Source of the DNA: Klebsiella terrigena
GTDB taxonomy: Bacteria > Pseudomonadota > Gammaproteobacteria > Enterobacterales > Enterobacteriaceae
Direction: 5' to 3'
Assembly (NCBI RefSeq): GCF_006539725.1
Contig: NZ_BJNO01000024.1
Span: 32,106 to 96,105, forward strand
DNA length: 64,000 bases
A model generated the notes under the pieces. The model made no database searches. It saw only the letters and a list, made by a program, of their open reading frames with translations, and was not told where the DNA came from. Position 1 is the stretch's first letter; each line of letters starts with the position of its first letter. Positions 1 through 11,158 of the stretch are shown in pieces. The position numbers and the translations under genes were made by a program.

Positions 1-299
1 TTGACGCCGAGATGCCGGTTATTGTGGTCGCACCGAACAACGAACTGCTGGAGAAGCTCAAATCCAACATTGAAGAAGTTCGCGCCCGCGGTGGTCAGCT
101 GTACGTCTTTGCCGACGGTGATGCTGGCTTTAGCAGCAGCGACAATATGCACATCATCCAGATGCCGCATGTTGAAGAGGCGATCGCGCCAATCTTCTAC
201 ACCGTGCCGCTGCAGCTGCTGGCCTATCACGTGGCGCTGATTAAAGGCACCGACGTTGACCAGCCGCGTAACCTCGCAAAATCGGTGACCGTAGAATAA
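1..299 (+). CDS. glmS: Glucosamine-6-phosphate synthase, C-terminal end (partial)
   Basis: This is the last ~98 codons of the enzyme that makes glucosamine-6-phosphate from fructose-6-phosphate and glutamine, the entry step to UDP-GlcNAc for peptidoglycan and LPS. The open frame enters at base 3 and ends at the TAA at 297-299. The residues visible match the second SIS (isomerase) domain, including the run ending LAKSVTVE that closes enterobacterial GlmS. The N-terminal glutaminase domain lies outside the window. Position directly upstream of the pst region matches E. coli. Confidence 0.95.
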   Translation, partial: DAEMPVIVVAPNNELLEKLKSNIEEVRARGGQLYVFADGDAGFSSSDNMHIIQMPHVEEAIAPIFYTVPLQLLAYHVALIKGTDVDQPRNLAKSVTVE

Positions 300-312
300 T
301 AAGGCCACCTTG

Positions 313-392
313 CTGAAGCGATGTGCTTCAGCCGCTCGTGAGTCAATTAAAAATCCGGTGGTGCTGAGAACTCAGCTCCCCGGATTTTTTTT
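313..392 (+). terminator. glmS terminator with an upstream hairpin
   Basis: A 7-bp hairpin (CTGAAGC 313-319 / GCTTCAG 325-331) is followed by a second stem (AAATCCGG 351-358 / CCGGATTT 380-387) with a T-run to 392. This is a typical Rho-independent end for the glmS message. Confidence 0.8.
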
Positions 393-489
393 ACCCGCTT
401 CACACCTTCTCTTTTTATATATTCCCCGGCTGCGACTCAGTCCGTAAATTACAGCAACGAATTAACGCGATGCAGAAGATAATTGAACC

Positions 490-1404
490 ATGCCTCAGGA
501 TTACCGCGCGCAGGTATTTAAAGCGATAGACTACATCAGCCAGAATCTGTGCTTTAACCCGACGCTCGAGGAAATCGCCAGCGCCGTTGCGCTATCCAGC
601 TTTCATTTCCATCGTATTTTCAAGGCCGAAGTGGGTGAAACTATCGCCGGGTTCACCCGCCGTCTGCGGATGGAGAAGGCGGCGATGTGGCTGATCGAAT
701 CTCCGCGACGCGATATTACCGGCTTAGCGCTGCGGGTCGGATTCTCCAGCTCACAAAACTTTGCTAAGGCGTTCCGCCAGCATTTTTCCGTATCGCCCGG
801 CGAGTACCGACGTCTGCATGCTGCCAGCGTGAAAAGCAAGCCAGGAAACGTTACGGGCGAAAAAAGCGCCTATTCTCAAACCGAAGCGATGAAGGTCGTA
901 CGGGCCGATCCTGACTTCTTAGCGGCGGGCGTGCTTTCGCTACCGGCGCGGCGGGTCGCCTATATGCGACGATTTGGCCCCTATGGGAAAGAGACCTGCT
1001 GGCTGACGCATCACGATCTGGCGGCCTCATTCCCTTGCGGGACGCCGCGACAGCCGGCCGGTATGGTCTGCATCTACTGGGATGCGCCTGAAGTCACGCT
1101 TGGATCGCGCTGCCGCACCGACGTCTGTATTGAGCTCAGCGAAGGAGAGAGGCCGGGCAGAGGCGTTGCCGTACAGACGATTGCCGGCGGCAGCTACGCG
1201 GTATGTAAGTTCGCCGTTTTCGGCGAGCGCCTGGATGCAGCATGGGAGATCGCTTTTGCCTGGATAAAGGCCCGAGGATTAATGAAGGGTGACCTTCCGT
1301 GCTATGAAAAATATTATAACGAAACCGATGTTGCTCTCGATTATTATGTTTTTGATATTTTCATTCCTGTAAAAAAACACCACAAGAATAACGCCTCACA
1401 ATAA
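490..1404 (+). CDS. AraC-family regulator with GyrI-like effector domain
   Basis: A 304-residue transcription factor. Residues about 5-110 form the double helix-turn-helix DNA-binding unit of the AraC/MarA/Rob group (the ALSSFHFHRIFK and VGFSSSQNFAKAFRQ helices are visible). Residues about 130-295 resemble the GyrI/SbmC-like small-molecule domain seen in Rob and similar regulators. No clear Shine-Dalgarno precedes the ATG. The flanking DNA is AT-richer than its neighbours. It is followed 38 bp later by an exported amidohydrolase on the same strand, which may be its target. E. coli has no gene here between glmS and pstS. The inducer is unknown. Confidence 0.8.
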   Translation: MPQDYRAQVFKAIDYISQNLCFNPTLEEIASAVALSSFHFHRIFKAEVGETIAGFTRRLRMEKAAMWLIESPRRDITGLALRVGFSSSQNFAKAFRQHFSVSPGEYRRLHAASVKSKPGNVTGEKSAYSQTEAMKVVRADPDFLAAGVLSLPARRVAYMRRFGPYGKETCWLTHHDLAASFPCGTPRQPAGMVCIYWDAPEVTLGSRCRTDVCIELSEGERPGRGVAVQTIAGGSYAVCKFAVFGERLDAAWEIAFAWIKARGLMKGDLPCYEKYYNETDVALDYYVFDIFIPVKKHHKNNASQ

Positions 1405-1442
1405 TTATTATCGTGTTTATTCGCAACGCAACGGAGTTAATA

Positions 1443-3209
1443 ATGAAACGCTCGATGCTTTATCTGGTGTGCGCCCTGGCTATATCTGCGCTTCCGGCTT
1501 ACGCCGCTCAGGATAGTGATAAAACGATTATCTATGGCGGTGAAATATATAGCGCCGATCCCCACAATCCCCATCCGGAAGCCATTGGGATTGCCGGCAA
1601 AGAGATCGTTGCTGTAGGCCGCTATGCGGATGTGCTTAACCAGCTGGGAAAGAACGCCAGGCGGATGGATTTGCAGGGAAAATACCTGATGCCGGGGCTT
1701 ATCGATAGCCATGCGCACGTGGCGGATGCCGGTTTTCAGACCCTCACCGTGGCGTTTCCCGACGGCATGAAAGATGCCGCTGCGATTAGGGCGTTTGTTG
1801 AGAAAAATGCGAATAATCCACGTCGCGATATTCACGGGGTGCAGTTTTATAGCAACGTTCCTCTGAGCTACTGGGATAATATCGGCCTGCTGGATAGCGT
1901 ATTTAACTCAGCGGCGTATAAAAATACACCGGTCGCCCTTGGCGGCGCTGACGCGCATACCGGCTGGGTTAATCAGGCCATGTTGCGCAAGGCGGGAATA
2001 AACGATCTGACGCTTGAAAAAGCGGCTCCCGGCATTAAAGCAGGTACCGTGTTGACGCCTGACGGCAAAATATCCGGCTTCGTTACCGAAGGGGCCTGGG
2101 ATCATGTCCTGAGCGCCATTCCCCCCGTCGACGACGAGAAAATCGCCCGCGCCATCACGGCGGGTGCGGACGTGATGAACCGCTTTGGCCTCACGGCGTG
2201 GATGGAGCCGCTCAGTAATATTCGCCCGCTCTCTCCTTCGTTCAACGCCAGCCCCGATCGCCGCAACCTGGGGCTGCTCCCGGCGTACGTCGCGCTGGCG
2301 AAAGCCGGTAAATTAACCGCGCATGTCAGCGGGCTGGCGCTGGTGAATATCAACTCCTCGCCGGCGATCGTTGATGATGTCATCGCGCTCAGAGAGCAGT
2401 TCTCGCAGGCTGCGGACATTAAGCTGGTGGGAATTAAAATCTTCCAGGATGGCGTGATTGAGTATCCCTCTCAGAGTGCAAAGCTAAGCCAGCCGTATCT
2501 TAATCGTCCCGGCTATCGCGGCAGCGAAACGCTGGATAAAGAGAAGTTTTGCCAGCTTATTAGCAAAGCCGATGCTGAAAACCTGATCGCGCATTTTCAT
2601 GCTATAGGCGACCGGGCGGTGCAGGAGTCGCTGGATGCGGTGGCCTGCGCCCGCAAAGCGAATGGCAATATGAATGTTCTGCACAGCATCACCCATCTTG
2701 AAGTGGTGAGCCCGCAAAGCCTTCCTCGTTTTCAGCAGCTTAACGTCGCGGCCTCCATGCAGCTGCTGTGGGCCGGGAAAGATAGCGATGGCGCAACGAC
2801 CACGCTGCTTGAGGGCAAAGTGGCGCCGTCGTTATTGCAACATCTTTACCCGGCTGGAGATTTGTACCGTCATCATGCGCTGATTGCCGGGGCCAGCGAC
2901 TGGCCGGTCTCCAGCCCCAATCCGCTGCTGGCAATTTACACCGCGGTTACGCGCACCGCTGAGTCAGGCGTGCTGCCACCGGACAGCGAAAAAATAAGCC
3001 GGGCGGCGATGCTGCAGGCCTACACCATAAACGCGGCGAAAGTGATTGGCCGCGAGCGGGAGATAGGGTCTGTTAGCGTTGGAAAAAGCGCGGATCTGGT
3101 GCTGTTCGACCGCAACCTTGAGAAGGTCAGCATTGAGGAACTGCGGGATGCCAACGTTTTATGGACGATGTTCGAAGGCCGGCAGGTGTATCGCGCGGAC
3201 CCGCTTTGA
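1443..3209 (+). CDS. Exported metal-dependent amidohydrolase, YtcJ-like
   Basis: A 588-residue member of the amidohydrolase superfamily (Amidohydro_3/YtcJ type). The start at 1443 is chosen because GGAG lies at 1433-1436 and because it gives a clean signal peptide (MKRS..., hydrophobic core, cleavage near PAYA/AQ at about residue 21), so the enzyme is probably periplasmic. The metal-binding HAH motif is at His90 and His92 within GLIDSHAHV. The C-terminal half keeps the family pattern (HFHAIGDRAV, SDWPV, GKSADLVLFD). The substrate cannot be inferred; YtcJ relatives act on diverse amides and N-formyl compounds. It sits just downstream of the AraC/GyrI regulator and may be co-transcribed with it. 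Confidence 0.8.
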   Translation: MKRSMLYLVCALAISALPAYAAQDSDKTIIYGGEIYSADPHNPHPEAIGIAGKEIVAVGRYADVLNQLGKNARRMDLQGKYLMPGLIDSHAHVADAGFQTLTVAFPDGMKDAAAIRAFVEKNANNPRRDIHGVQFYSNVPLSYWDNIGLLDSVFNSAAYKNTPVALGGADAHTGWVNQAMLRKAGINDLTLEKAAPGIKAGTVLTPDGKISGFVTEGAWDHVLSAIPPVDDEKIARAITAGADVMNRFGLTAWMEPLSNIRPLSPSFNASPDRRNLGLLPAYVALAKAGKLTAHVSGLALVNINSSPAIVDDVIALREQFSQAADIKLVGIKIFQDGVIEYPSQSAKLSQPYLNRPGYRGSETLDKEKFCQLISKADAENLIAHFHAIGDRAVQESLDAVACARKANGNMNVLHSITHLEVVSPQSLPRFQQLNVAASMQLLWAGKDSDGATTTLLEGKVAPSLLQHLYPAGDLYRHHALIAGASDWPVSSPNPLLAIYTAVTRTAESGVLPPDSEKISRAAMLQAYTINAAKVIGREREIGSVSVGKSADLVLFDRNLEKVSIEELRDANVLWTMFEGRQVYRADPL

Positions 3210-3225
3210 GCGGCGGTTAAATCAG

Positions 3226-3256
3226 CACAAAGGGCTGCCGGATGGCGGCCTTTTTT
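3226..3256 (+). terminator. Terminator after the amidohydrolase
   Basis: AAAGG-GCTGCC / GGCGGC-CTTTTTT stem-loop directly after the stop codon, with a run of six T. It separates the inserted pair from pstS. Confidence 0.7.
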
Positions 3257-3309
3257 GTCGCTCCGCTGGCCGCTTTTTGCGCACGAAATCAAAAAACGCA
3301 TCGGCACTC

Positions 3310-3357
3310 TTTTATGACAACAGCCGCGCTTTAGCGCGAAATCAGGCTGTCATAAAA
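3310..3357. repeat. Long imperfect inverted repeat upstream of pstS
   Basis: The arms TTTTATGACA (3310-3319) and TGTCATAAAA (3348-3357) enclose an inner CGCGCT/AGCGCG stem. A-rich and T-rich flanks would let it act as a bidirectional terminator. The right arm reads CTGTCATAAAA from 3347, the same as the first half of the PhoB box near pstS, so it could be a distant degenerate PhoB site. Confidence 0.5.
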
Positions 3358-3447
3358 AGAAAATTTTTCCGTAAACTTATCGTCATTATTATGCTTAACA
3401 GATTGATTAAAAATGATTTTATTTACCATTATTCTGCGTATAACCGT

Positions 3448-3500
3448 CTGTCATAAAACTGTAATAAATCGTACATTTTACTGTCACCTCTTTGTCCTAT
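3448..3500 (+). promoter_or_regulatory. pstS promoter with two tandem PhoB boxes
   Basis: Two 18-bp Pho boxes at 22-bp pitch: 3448-3465 (CTGTCATAAAACTGTAAT) and 3470-3487 (CGTACATTTTACTGTCAC). Both fit the PhoB consensus CTGTCATAWAWCTGTCAY and match the E. coli pstS arrangement. The PhoB-dependent -10 is likely TCCTAT at about 3495-3500. This predicts induction by phosphate starvation. Confidence 0.85.
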
Positions 3501-3552
3501 TTTGCTCACCATAGCCTCGAAACAACGATTTACGAATCCAGCAGGAGACATT

Positions 3553-4593
3553 ATGAACGTTATGCGTACCACCGTCGCAACAGTTGTCGCCGCGACCTTA
3601 TCTATGAGCGCTTTTTCTGCATTTGCAGCAGCAAGTCTGACGGGCGCAGGCGCAACTTTCCCTGCGCCGGTGTATGCCAAATGGGCTGATACTTATCAGA
3701 AAGAAACCGGCAATAAAGTGAACTACCAGGGCATCGGCTCTTCCGGTGGTGTAAAACAAATTATTGCCAACACCGTTGATTTCGGTGCTTCTGATGCTCC
3801 TCTGGCTGACGACAAGCTGGCTCAGGAAGGTTTGTTCCAGTTCCCAACCGTTATCGGCGGCGTGGTGCTGGCCGTTAACCTGCCAGGCGTGAAGTCCGGC
3901 GAGCTGGTGCTGGATGGTAAAACGCTGGGTGACATCTACCTGGGCAAAATTAAGAAGTGGGATGACGAAGCGATTGCCAAACTCAACCCAGGCAAGAAGC
4001 TGCCGGCACAGAATATTGCCGTGGTTCGTCGTGCTGATGGCTCCGGTACCTCCTTCGTCTTCACCAGCTACCTGGCGAAAGTGAACGAAGAGTGGAAATC
4101 TAAAATCGGCGCGGGCTCTACCGTTAACTGGCCGACCGGTCTGGGCGGTAAAGGTAACGACGGTATCGCCGCTTTCGTTCAGCGTCTGCCGGGTTCTATT
4201 GGCTACGTTGAGTACGCCTATGCGAAACAAAACAACCTCGCCTACACCAAGCTGGTGTCTGCCGACGGCAAGCCGGTTAGCCCAACGGAAGATAACTTCG
4301 CGAACGCCGCGAAAGGTATTGACTGGAGCAAGTCCTTTGCTCAGGACCTGACTAACCAGAAAGGTGAAAATGCATGGCCGATCACCTCAACCACCTTTAT
4401 TCTGGTGCACAAGGCTTCCAACAAGCCTGAGCATACGGCTGAAGTGCTGAAGTTCTTCGACTGGGCGTATAAAAACGGCGGTAAAGAAGCTAACGCACTG
4501 GATTACGCAACGCTGCCAGAAAACGTGGTTGAGCAGGTTCGCGCTGCATGGAAAACCAACGTGAAGGACAGCAGCGGTAAAGCGCTGTACTAA
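3553..4593 (+). CDS. pstS: Periplasmic phosphate-binding protein PstS
   Basis: Binds inorganic phosphate in the periplasm and delivers it to the PstCAB ABC importer. 346 residues, the same as E. coli. The start at 3553 follows AGGAG (3543-3547) and gives a signal peptide ending AFA/A at about residue 25. Mature-protein motifs that bind phosphate are present ([26 protein letters not shown]). First gene of pstSCAB-phoU, behind tandem Pho boxes. A stable hairpin after its stop probably keeps PstS in excess over the membrane components. Confidence 0.97.
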   Translation: MNVMRTTVATVVAATLSMSAFSAFAAASLTGAGATFPAPVYAKWADTYQKETGNKVNYQGIGSSGGVKQIIANTVDFGASDAPLADDKLAQEGLFQFPTVIGGVVLAVNLPGVKSGELVLDGKTLGDIYLGKIKKWDDEAIAKLNPGKKLPAQNIAVVRRADGSGTSFVFTSYLAKVNEEWKSKIGAGSTVNWPTGLGGKGNDGIAAFVQRLPGSIGYVEYAYAKQNNLAYTKLVSADGKPVSPTEDNFANAAKGIDWSKSFAQDLTNQKGENAWPITSTTFILVHKASNKPEHTAEVLKFFDWAYKNGGKEANALDYATLPENVVEQVRAAWKTNVKDSSGKALY

Positions 4594-4598
4594 TACTC

Positions 4599-4654
4599 GC
4601 TATACTTCGCGCTGCAGGCTCCGTTGCTGCGGCGCGAATTATTTTGGGTATAGC
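4599..4654 (+). repeat. Inverted repeat in the pstS-pstC gap
   Basis: Outer arms GCTATAC (4599-4605) and GTATAGC (4648-4654) enclose inner arms TTCGCGC (4606-4612) and GCGCGAA (4632-4638). There is no T-run, so mRNA 3'-end protection or partial attenuation after pstS is more likely than full termination. Confidence 0.55.
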
Positions 4655-4715
4655 ATTACCTTTGTCTAACAGGTCAGTAATATAGCGGCCTTTCGGACCC
4701 GAACTTAAAGAGTAA

Positions 4716-6568
<1,853 letters not shown>

Positions 6569-6599
6569 TTTTTTGCAGCGCGGCGAAACGCGGCGCTGA

Positions 6600-7388
<789 letters not shown>

Positions 7389-7508
7389 TATGCTCCTCAG
7401 CTTTCAGGCTGTACCCGCGCTGGCTGCCTTTGCTCATCCCGGTTACGTAGCGCTCTACGCGACCGGGGATTTGCGCTCTTGCCGCCTCGCTATGGCCAGA
7501 AATCTTTT
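7389..7508. repeat. ERIC-like element between pstB and phoU
   Basis: The spacer aligns by eye with the ERIC consensus: a GCTGGCTGCC arm, central TGCTCATCCCGGTTACG / CGACCGGGGATTTGCGC inverted repeat, and a CTTGCCGCC arm. It lies inside the operon and would be transcribed as a hairpin between pstB and phoU. Confidence 0.75.
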
Positions 7509-7525
7509 GGGCATCTGGAGGAACG

Positions 7526-8251
7526 ATGGATAACCTAAATCTTAATAAACATATTTCCGGCCAGTTCAACGCTGAACTGGAGTATATCCGCACCCAGGTC
7601 ATGACGATGGGCGGGCTGGTGGAGCAGCAGCTTTCTGATGCGATCACCGCGATGCATAACCAGGACAGCGAGCTGGCAAAGCGCGTTATCGATGGTGATA
7701 AGCAGGTCAATATGATGGAAGTGGCCATTGATGAAGCCTGCGTGCGCATCATCGCCAAACGTCAGCCTACCGCCAGCGACCTGCGCCTAGTCATGGCGAT
7801 TATCAAAACCATCGCCGAGCTGGAACGTATCGGCGACGTGGCGGATAAAATTTGCCGCACGGCGCTGGAGAAGTTCTCCCAGCAGCATCAGCCGCTGCTG
7901 GTGAGCCTGGAGTCGCTCGGCCGCCACACCGTGCAGATGCTGCACGATGTGCTCGACGCCTTTGCGCGAATGGATCTGGACGAAGCCGTGCGTATCTATC
8001 GTGAAGATAAGAAAGTGGATCAGGAGTATGAAGGCATCGTGCGTCAGCTGATGACCTATATGATGGAAGATTCACGTACGATTCCGAGCGTGCTGACCGC
8101 CCTGTTCTGCGCCCGCTCGATTGAGCGCATCGGCGACCGCTGCCAGAACATCTGCGAATATATCTTCTACTTCGTCAAAGGCCAGGACTTCCGCCACGTT
8201 GGTGGCGATGAGCTGGATAAGCTGCTGGCGGGTAAAGATCCGAAAGAGTAA
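7526..8251 (+). CDS. phoU: Phosphate signalling regulator PhoU
   Basis: Cytoplasmic protein linking the Pst transporter to the PhoR sensor kinase; it is needed to shut off the Pho regulon in high phosphate. 241 residues with the two three-helix PhoU repeats; the metal-cluster pattern ([12 protein letters not shown] and [14 protein letters not shown]) occurs once in each half. GGAGG lies at 7517-7521, directly before the ATG. Last gene of the pst operon. Confidence 0.97.
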   Translation: MDNLNLNKHISGQFNAELEYIRTQVMTMGGLVEQQLSDAITAMHNQDSELAKRVIDGDKQVNMMEVAIDEACVRIIAKRQPTASDLRLVMAIIKTIAELERIGDVADKICRTALEKFSQQHQPLLVSLESLGRHTVQMLHDVLDAFARMDLDEAVRIYREDKKVDQEYEGIVRQLMTYMMEDSRTIPSVLTALFCARSIERIGDRCQNICEYIFYFVKGQDFRHVGGDELDKLLAGKDPKE

Positions 8252-8259
8252 CCACCGCT

Positions 8260-8285
8260 CCCCGGCCGCGCGACGCTGGCCGGGG
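8260..8285 (+). terminator. Hairpin after phoU
   Basis: CCCCGGCC (8260-8267) and GGCCGGGG (8278-8285) form a perfect 8-bp GC stem straight after the phoU stop. No T-run follows, so termination efficiency is uncertain. Confidence 0.5.
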
Positions 8286-8337
8286 TAACGGGATCTCGCG
8301 AAACCCTGGCCCGGCCGAGCGCAGCGACGCCGGGAGC

Positions 8338-9003
8338 TTAACGGGTAACTTCCCAGCCCCGCGCTTTCCACAGCGCCGGAAGCTGCGCTAAATCGGTAAA
8401 CATCGTCACTTTCGGATGCTCGATCGGCGGATTGTGCGGATCGGCGCAGAAGTAGAACACCTCCATTCCGGCAGCAATTCCCGACCGGGCCCCGGCGCTG
8501 GAGTCATCCACCAGAATGCAGTTTTCGACGTTAACGTTCATCGCCTTCGCCGCGTGGAACATTAGCGCCGGATCGGGCTTCCAGCGCTGAATATCGTAGC
8601 CGCTGTACAGCCTGTCGGGGAAATGGTGCAGCATGCCGGTTCTGCCGAGCGAGTGCTGCATTTTGCTGACCGGGCCGTTCGAGACCACACACTGGGGAAC
8701 GGTCACCGCGTCCAGCAGCGCTTCAGCGCCGGCGATAGCCTCCAGCTCTGAGTCAAACAGGCGCGCCACCTCGTCACGATAGACCGGTTCAAGCGTCGCC
8801 TTTTGCAGGCTAACGCCGTACTCCTCGTTGATGGTATCGATGATTTCGTAGAGCTTTACGCCTTTGAAGCGCTTAAAGATCTCTTCTAAATCCAGCGTAA
8901 TGCCGAACTCTTTGAACATGTGAACATAGGCGCGGGAACAGATCACTTCGCTGTCGACCAGCGTGCCGTCACAGTCGAAAAACAGGGCTTCTATTGGGGA
9001 CAT
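8338..9003 (-). CDS. yieH: HAD-family phosphatase (6-phosphogluconate phosphatase YieH)
   Basis: 221-residue HAD hydrolase. Motif I DCDGTLVDSE, motif II in VVSNGP, and motifs III/IV in KPDPALMF and ILVDDSSAGA are all present, with a C1 cap domain between motifs I and II. The E. coli orthologue dephosphorylates 6-phosphogluconate in vitro; the physiological role is unclear. Transcribed divergently from adeP, with a PurR-like sequence starting about 20 bp upstream of its start. Confidence 0.9.
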   Translation of the reverse strand: MSPIEALFFDCDGTLVDSEVICSRAYVHMFKEFGITLDLEEIFKRFKGVKLYEIIDTINEEYGVSLQKATLEPVYRDEVARLFDSELEAIAGAEALLDAVTVPQCVVSNGPVSKMQHSLGRTGMLHHFPDRLYSGYDIQRWKPDPALMFHAAKAMNVNVENCILVDDSSAGARSGIAAGMEVFYFCADPHNPPIEHPKVTMFTDLAQLPALWKARGWEVTR

Positions 9004-9021
9004 GCTGTTTCCATTTTAACA

Positions 9022-9069
9022 AGTTTAACGTTTTCGTAATGCAGATTTGCGGGACGCAATCGTTGCCGT
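9022..9069. promoter_or_regulatory. Two PurR-like boxes between yieH and adeP
   Basis: The PurR consensus is ACGCAAACGTTTTCNT. ACGCAATCGTTGCCGT at 9054-9069 differs from it at three scored bases. AGTTTAACGTTTTCGT at 9022-9037 matches the right half perfectly and the left half poorly. A purine-repressor site fits the adenine permease that follows. Confidence 0.5.
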
Positions 9070-9172
9070 ATAAGCAAAAGCAATGAAAAAAAATTAACAC
9101 ACAACTGCACCAGGTGTCGCATTTTGGTATAGGATAGCCTCGAATTTTCCCTCCTTTGTTCGGAAACCGATA

Positions 9173-10510
9173 ATGAGTCAACAACAAACCAGCCAGTCTT
9201 CTGGCCAGGGTCTGCTGGAGCGCGTGTTCAAGCTGCGTGAACATGGCACGACGGCACGCACCGAAGCGATCGCAGGTTTCACCACCTTCCTGACGATGGT
9301 CTACATTGTTTTCGTTAACCCACAGATTCTCGGCGTGGCGGGTATGGATACCAGCGCTGTGTTTGTGACGACCTGCCTGATCGCGGCATTCGGCAGTATT
9401 ATGATGGGGCTGTTTGCTAACCTGCCCGTCGCCCTGGCGCCGGCAATGGGCCTTAACGCCTTCTTTGCCTTTGTGGTGGTTCAGGCAATGGGCCTGCCGT
9501 GGCAGGTGGGGATGGGGGCCATTTTCTGGGGCGCCGTCGGCCTGCTGCTGCTGACGATTTTCCGCGTACGCTACTGGATGATCGCCAATATTCCGATGAG
9601 TCTGCGGGTGGGCATCACCAGCGGTATCGGCCTGTTCATCGGTATGATGGGGCTGAAAAATGCGGGAGTGATCGTTGCCAACAAAGACACGCTGGTCAGC
9701 ATCGGTAACCTGACCTCCCACAGCGTGCTGCTGGGGATCCTTGGCTTCTTCATCATCGCCATTCTGGCGTCGCGTAACATCCACGCGGCGGTCCTGGTTT
9801 CTATCGTGGTGACAACGCTGCTGGGTTGGATGCTGGGCGATGTTCACTACACCGGCATTGTTTCTGCGCCGCCGAGCGTGATGACGGTTGTCGGTCATGT
9901 TGATTTAGCCGGTTCGTTTAATCTTGGCCTGGCCGGCGTTATCTTCTCCTTTATGCTGGTCAACCTGTTTGACTCCTCCGGTACCCTGATTGGGGTGACG
10001 GATAAAGCCGGTCTTGCCGATGAGAAAGGTAAATTCCCGCGCATGAAGCAGGCGCTGTTCGTGGACAGCGTCTCTTCCGTAGCGGGCTCCTTTATCGGCA
10101 CCTCGTCGGTCACGGCCTATATCGAATCCTCCTCCGGCGTCTCCGTCGGCGGACGTACCGGCCTGACGGCGGTAGTTGTCGGTATTCTGTTCCTGCTGGT
10201 GATTTTCCTGTCGCCGCTGGCGGGAATGGTGCCAGCCTACGCTGCCGCCGGTGCGTTAATCTACGTTGGCGTGCTGATGACCTCCAGCCTGTCGCGCGTG
10301 AAGTGGGACGATCTGACGGAAGCGGTACCGGCGTTCATTACCGCGGTGATGATGCCGTTTAGCTTCTCCATCACCGAAGGTATCGCCCTGGGCTTTATCT
10401 CCTACTGCGTGATGAAGATTGGCACCGGCCGCCTGCGCGACCTCAGCCCGTGCGTGATTATCGTATCACTGCTGTTCGTGCTGAAAATTGTGTTTATCGA
10501 CGCCCACTGA
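9173..10510 (+). CDS. adeP: Adenine permease AdeP
   Basis: Proton-coupled adenine importer of the NCS2/AzgA family, inner membrane. 445 residues with about 12-14 hydrophobic segments. Family signatures are visible at the start (GTTARTEAIAGFTTFLTMVYIVFVNP) and in the middle (FDSSGTLIGV, ALFVDSVSSV). Divergent from yieH. Its 3' end faces chrR across a perfect bidirectional terminator. Confidence 0.93.
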   Translation: MSQQQTSQSSGQGLLERVFKLREHGTTARTEAIAGFTTFLTMVYIVFVNPQILGVAGMDTSAVFVTTCLIAAFGSIMMGLFANLPVALAPAMGLNAFFAFVVVQAMGLPWQVGMGAIFWGAVGLLLLTIFRVRYWMIANIPMSLRVGITSGIGLFIGMMGLKNAGVIVANKDTLVSIGNLTSHSVLLGILGFFIIAILASRNIHAAVLVSIVVTTLLGWMLGDVHYTGIVSAPPSVMTVVGHVDLAGSFNLGLAGVIFSFMLVNLFDSSGTLIGVTDKAGLADEKGKFPRMKQALFVDSVSSVAGSFIGTSSVTAYIESSSGVSVGGRTGLTAVVVGILFLLVIFLSPLAGMVPAYAAAGALIYVGVLMTSSLSRVKWDDLTEAVPAFITAVMMPFSFSITEGIALGFISYCVMKIGTGRLRDLSPCVIIVSLLFVLKIVFIDAH

Positions 10511-10523
10511 TTTGCCCGCACTC

Positions 10524-10549
10524 AACCCTCTCCCAACAGGGAGAGGGTT
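10524..10549. terminator. Bidirectional terminator between adeP and chrR
   Basis: Perfect 11-bp stem AACCCTCTCCC / GGGAGAGGGTT with a 4-nt loop (AACA), between convergent genes. Confidence 0.75.
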
Positions 10550-10554
10550 ATCAC

Positions 10555-11121
10555 CTAGGCTTTAACGCGCTGAATATAGTCGCCAAAGGCGCTCAGCTGT
10601 CCGCTGAGATGATCGAGCGTGCTCTGATCGACCACTTCTCCCGACTGCGGATCGACCTTGTTCTGAATAACCCCACCCATAAACTCAGGCTTGTTCATCA
10701 CCATCGCGTCGAGGAACACCAGAATCTGCCGCAGGTGATACTGGCAGCGCGCGCCGCCGATAGCGCCCATCGAGCTGGTTTGGATCAGTACCGGCTTCCC
10801 TGAGAGCGGCTGTTCAGGCAGGCGAGACAGCCAGTCAATCGCATTTTTCAGGCCGCCGGGAACCGAGTAGTTATACTCCGGCGTCACGATGACCACCCCA
10901 TCCGCTTCGCGAATCTGGCGCGCAATCTCCTGCACGCTTTGCGGGAATCCCTCTTCCTGCTGAACATCCGCATCGTATAGCGGAATGTCGCCAATCGACG
11001 GCAGCGCGGAGATCGCCATCCCCGCAGGCGCGATGCCCGGCAGGGTGCGTGCAACCATGCCATTAAACGACTCTTTGCGCAGACTTCCGAGTAACGTAAC
11101 AACTTTCAACGTATCAGACAT
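10555..11121 (-). CDS. chrR: NAD(P)H-dependent FMN reductase / quinone reductase ChrR
   Basis: 188-residue flavodoxin-fold oxidoreductase. The FMN phosphate-binding loop GSLRKESFN is at the N-terminus and the family motif TPEYNYSVPGGLKNAIDWLSR is in the middle. The orthologue reduces quinones, chromate and other one-electron acceptors by two electrons, limiting redox cycling. It lies 37 bp downstream of yieE on the same strand and is probably co-transcribed. Confidence 0.92.
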   Translation of the reverse strand: MSDTLKVVTLLGSLRKESFNGMVARTLPGIAPAGMAISALPSIGDIPLYDADVQQEEGFPQSVQEIARQIREADGVVIVTPEYNYSVPGGLKNAIDWLSRLPEQPLSGKPVLIQTSSMGAIGGARCQYHLRQILVFLDAMVMNKPEFMGGVIQNKVDPQSGEVVDQSTLDHLSGQLSAFGDYIQRVKA

Positions 11122-11158
11122 GATTGCTCCTTTGCATCATGATGGCCGGCCAAACCGG

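Noticed and set aside
1413..1442. Upstream GTG start for the amidohydrolase
   Set aside because: It would spoil the signal peptide and lacks a Shine-Dalgarno; the ATG at 1443 has GGAG at the right distance.
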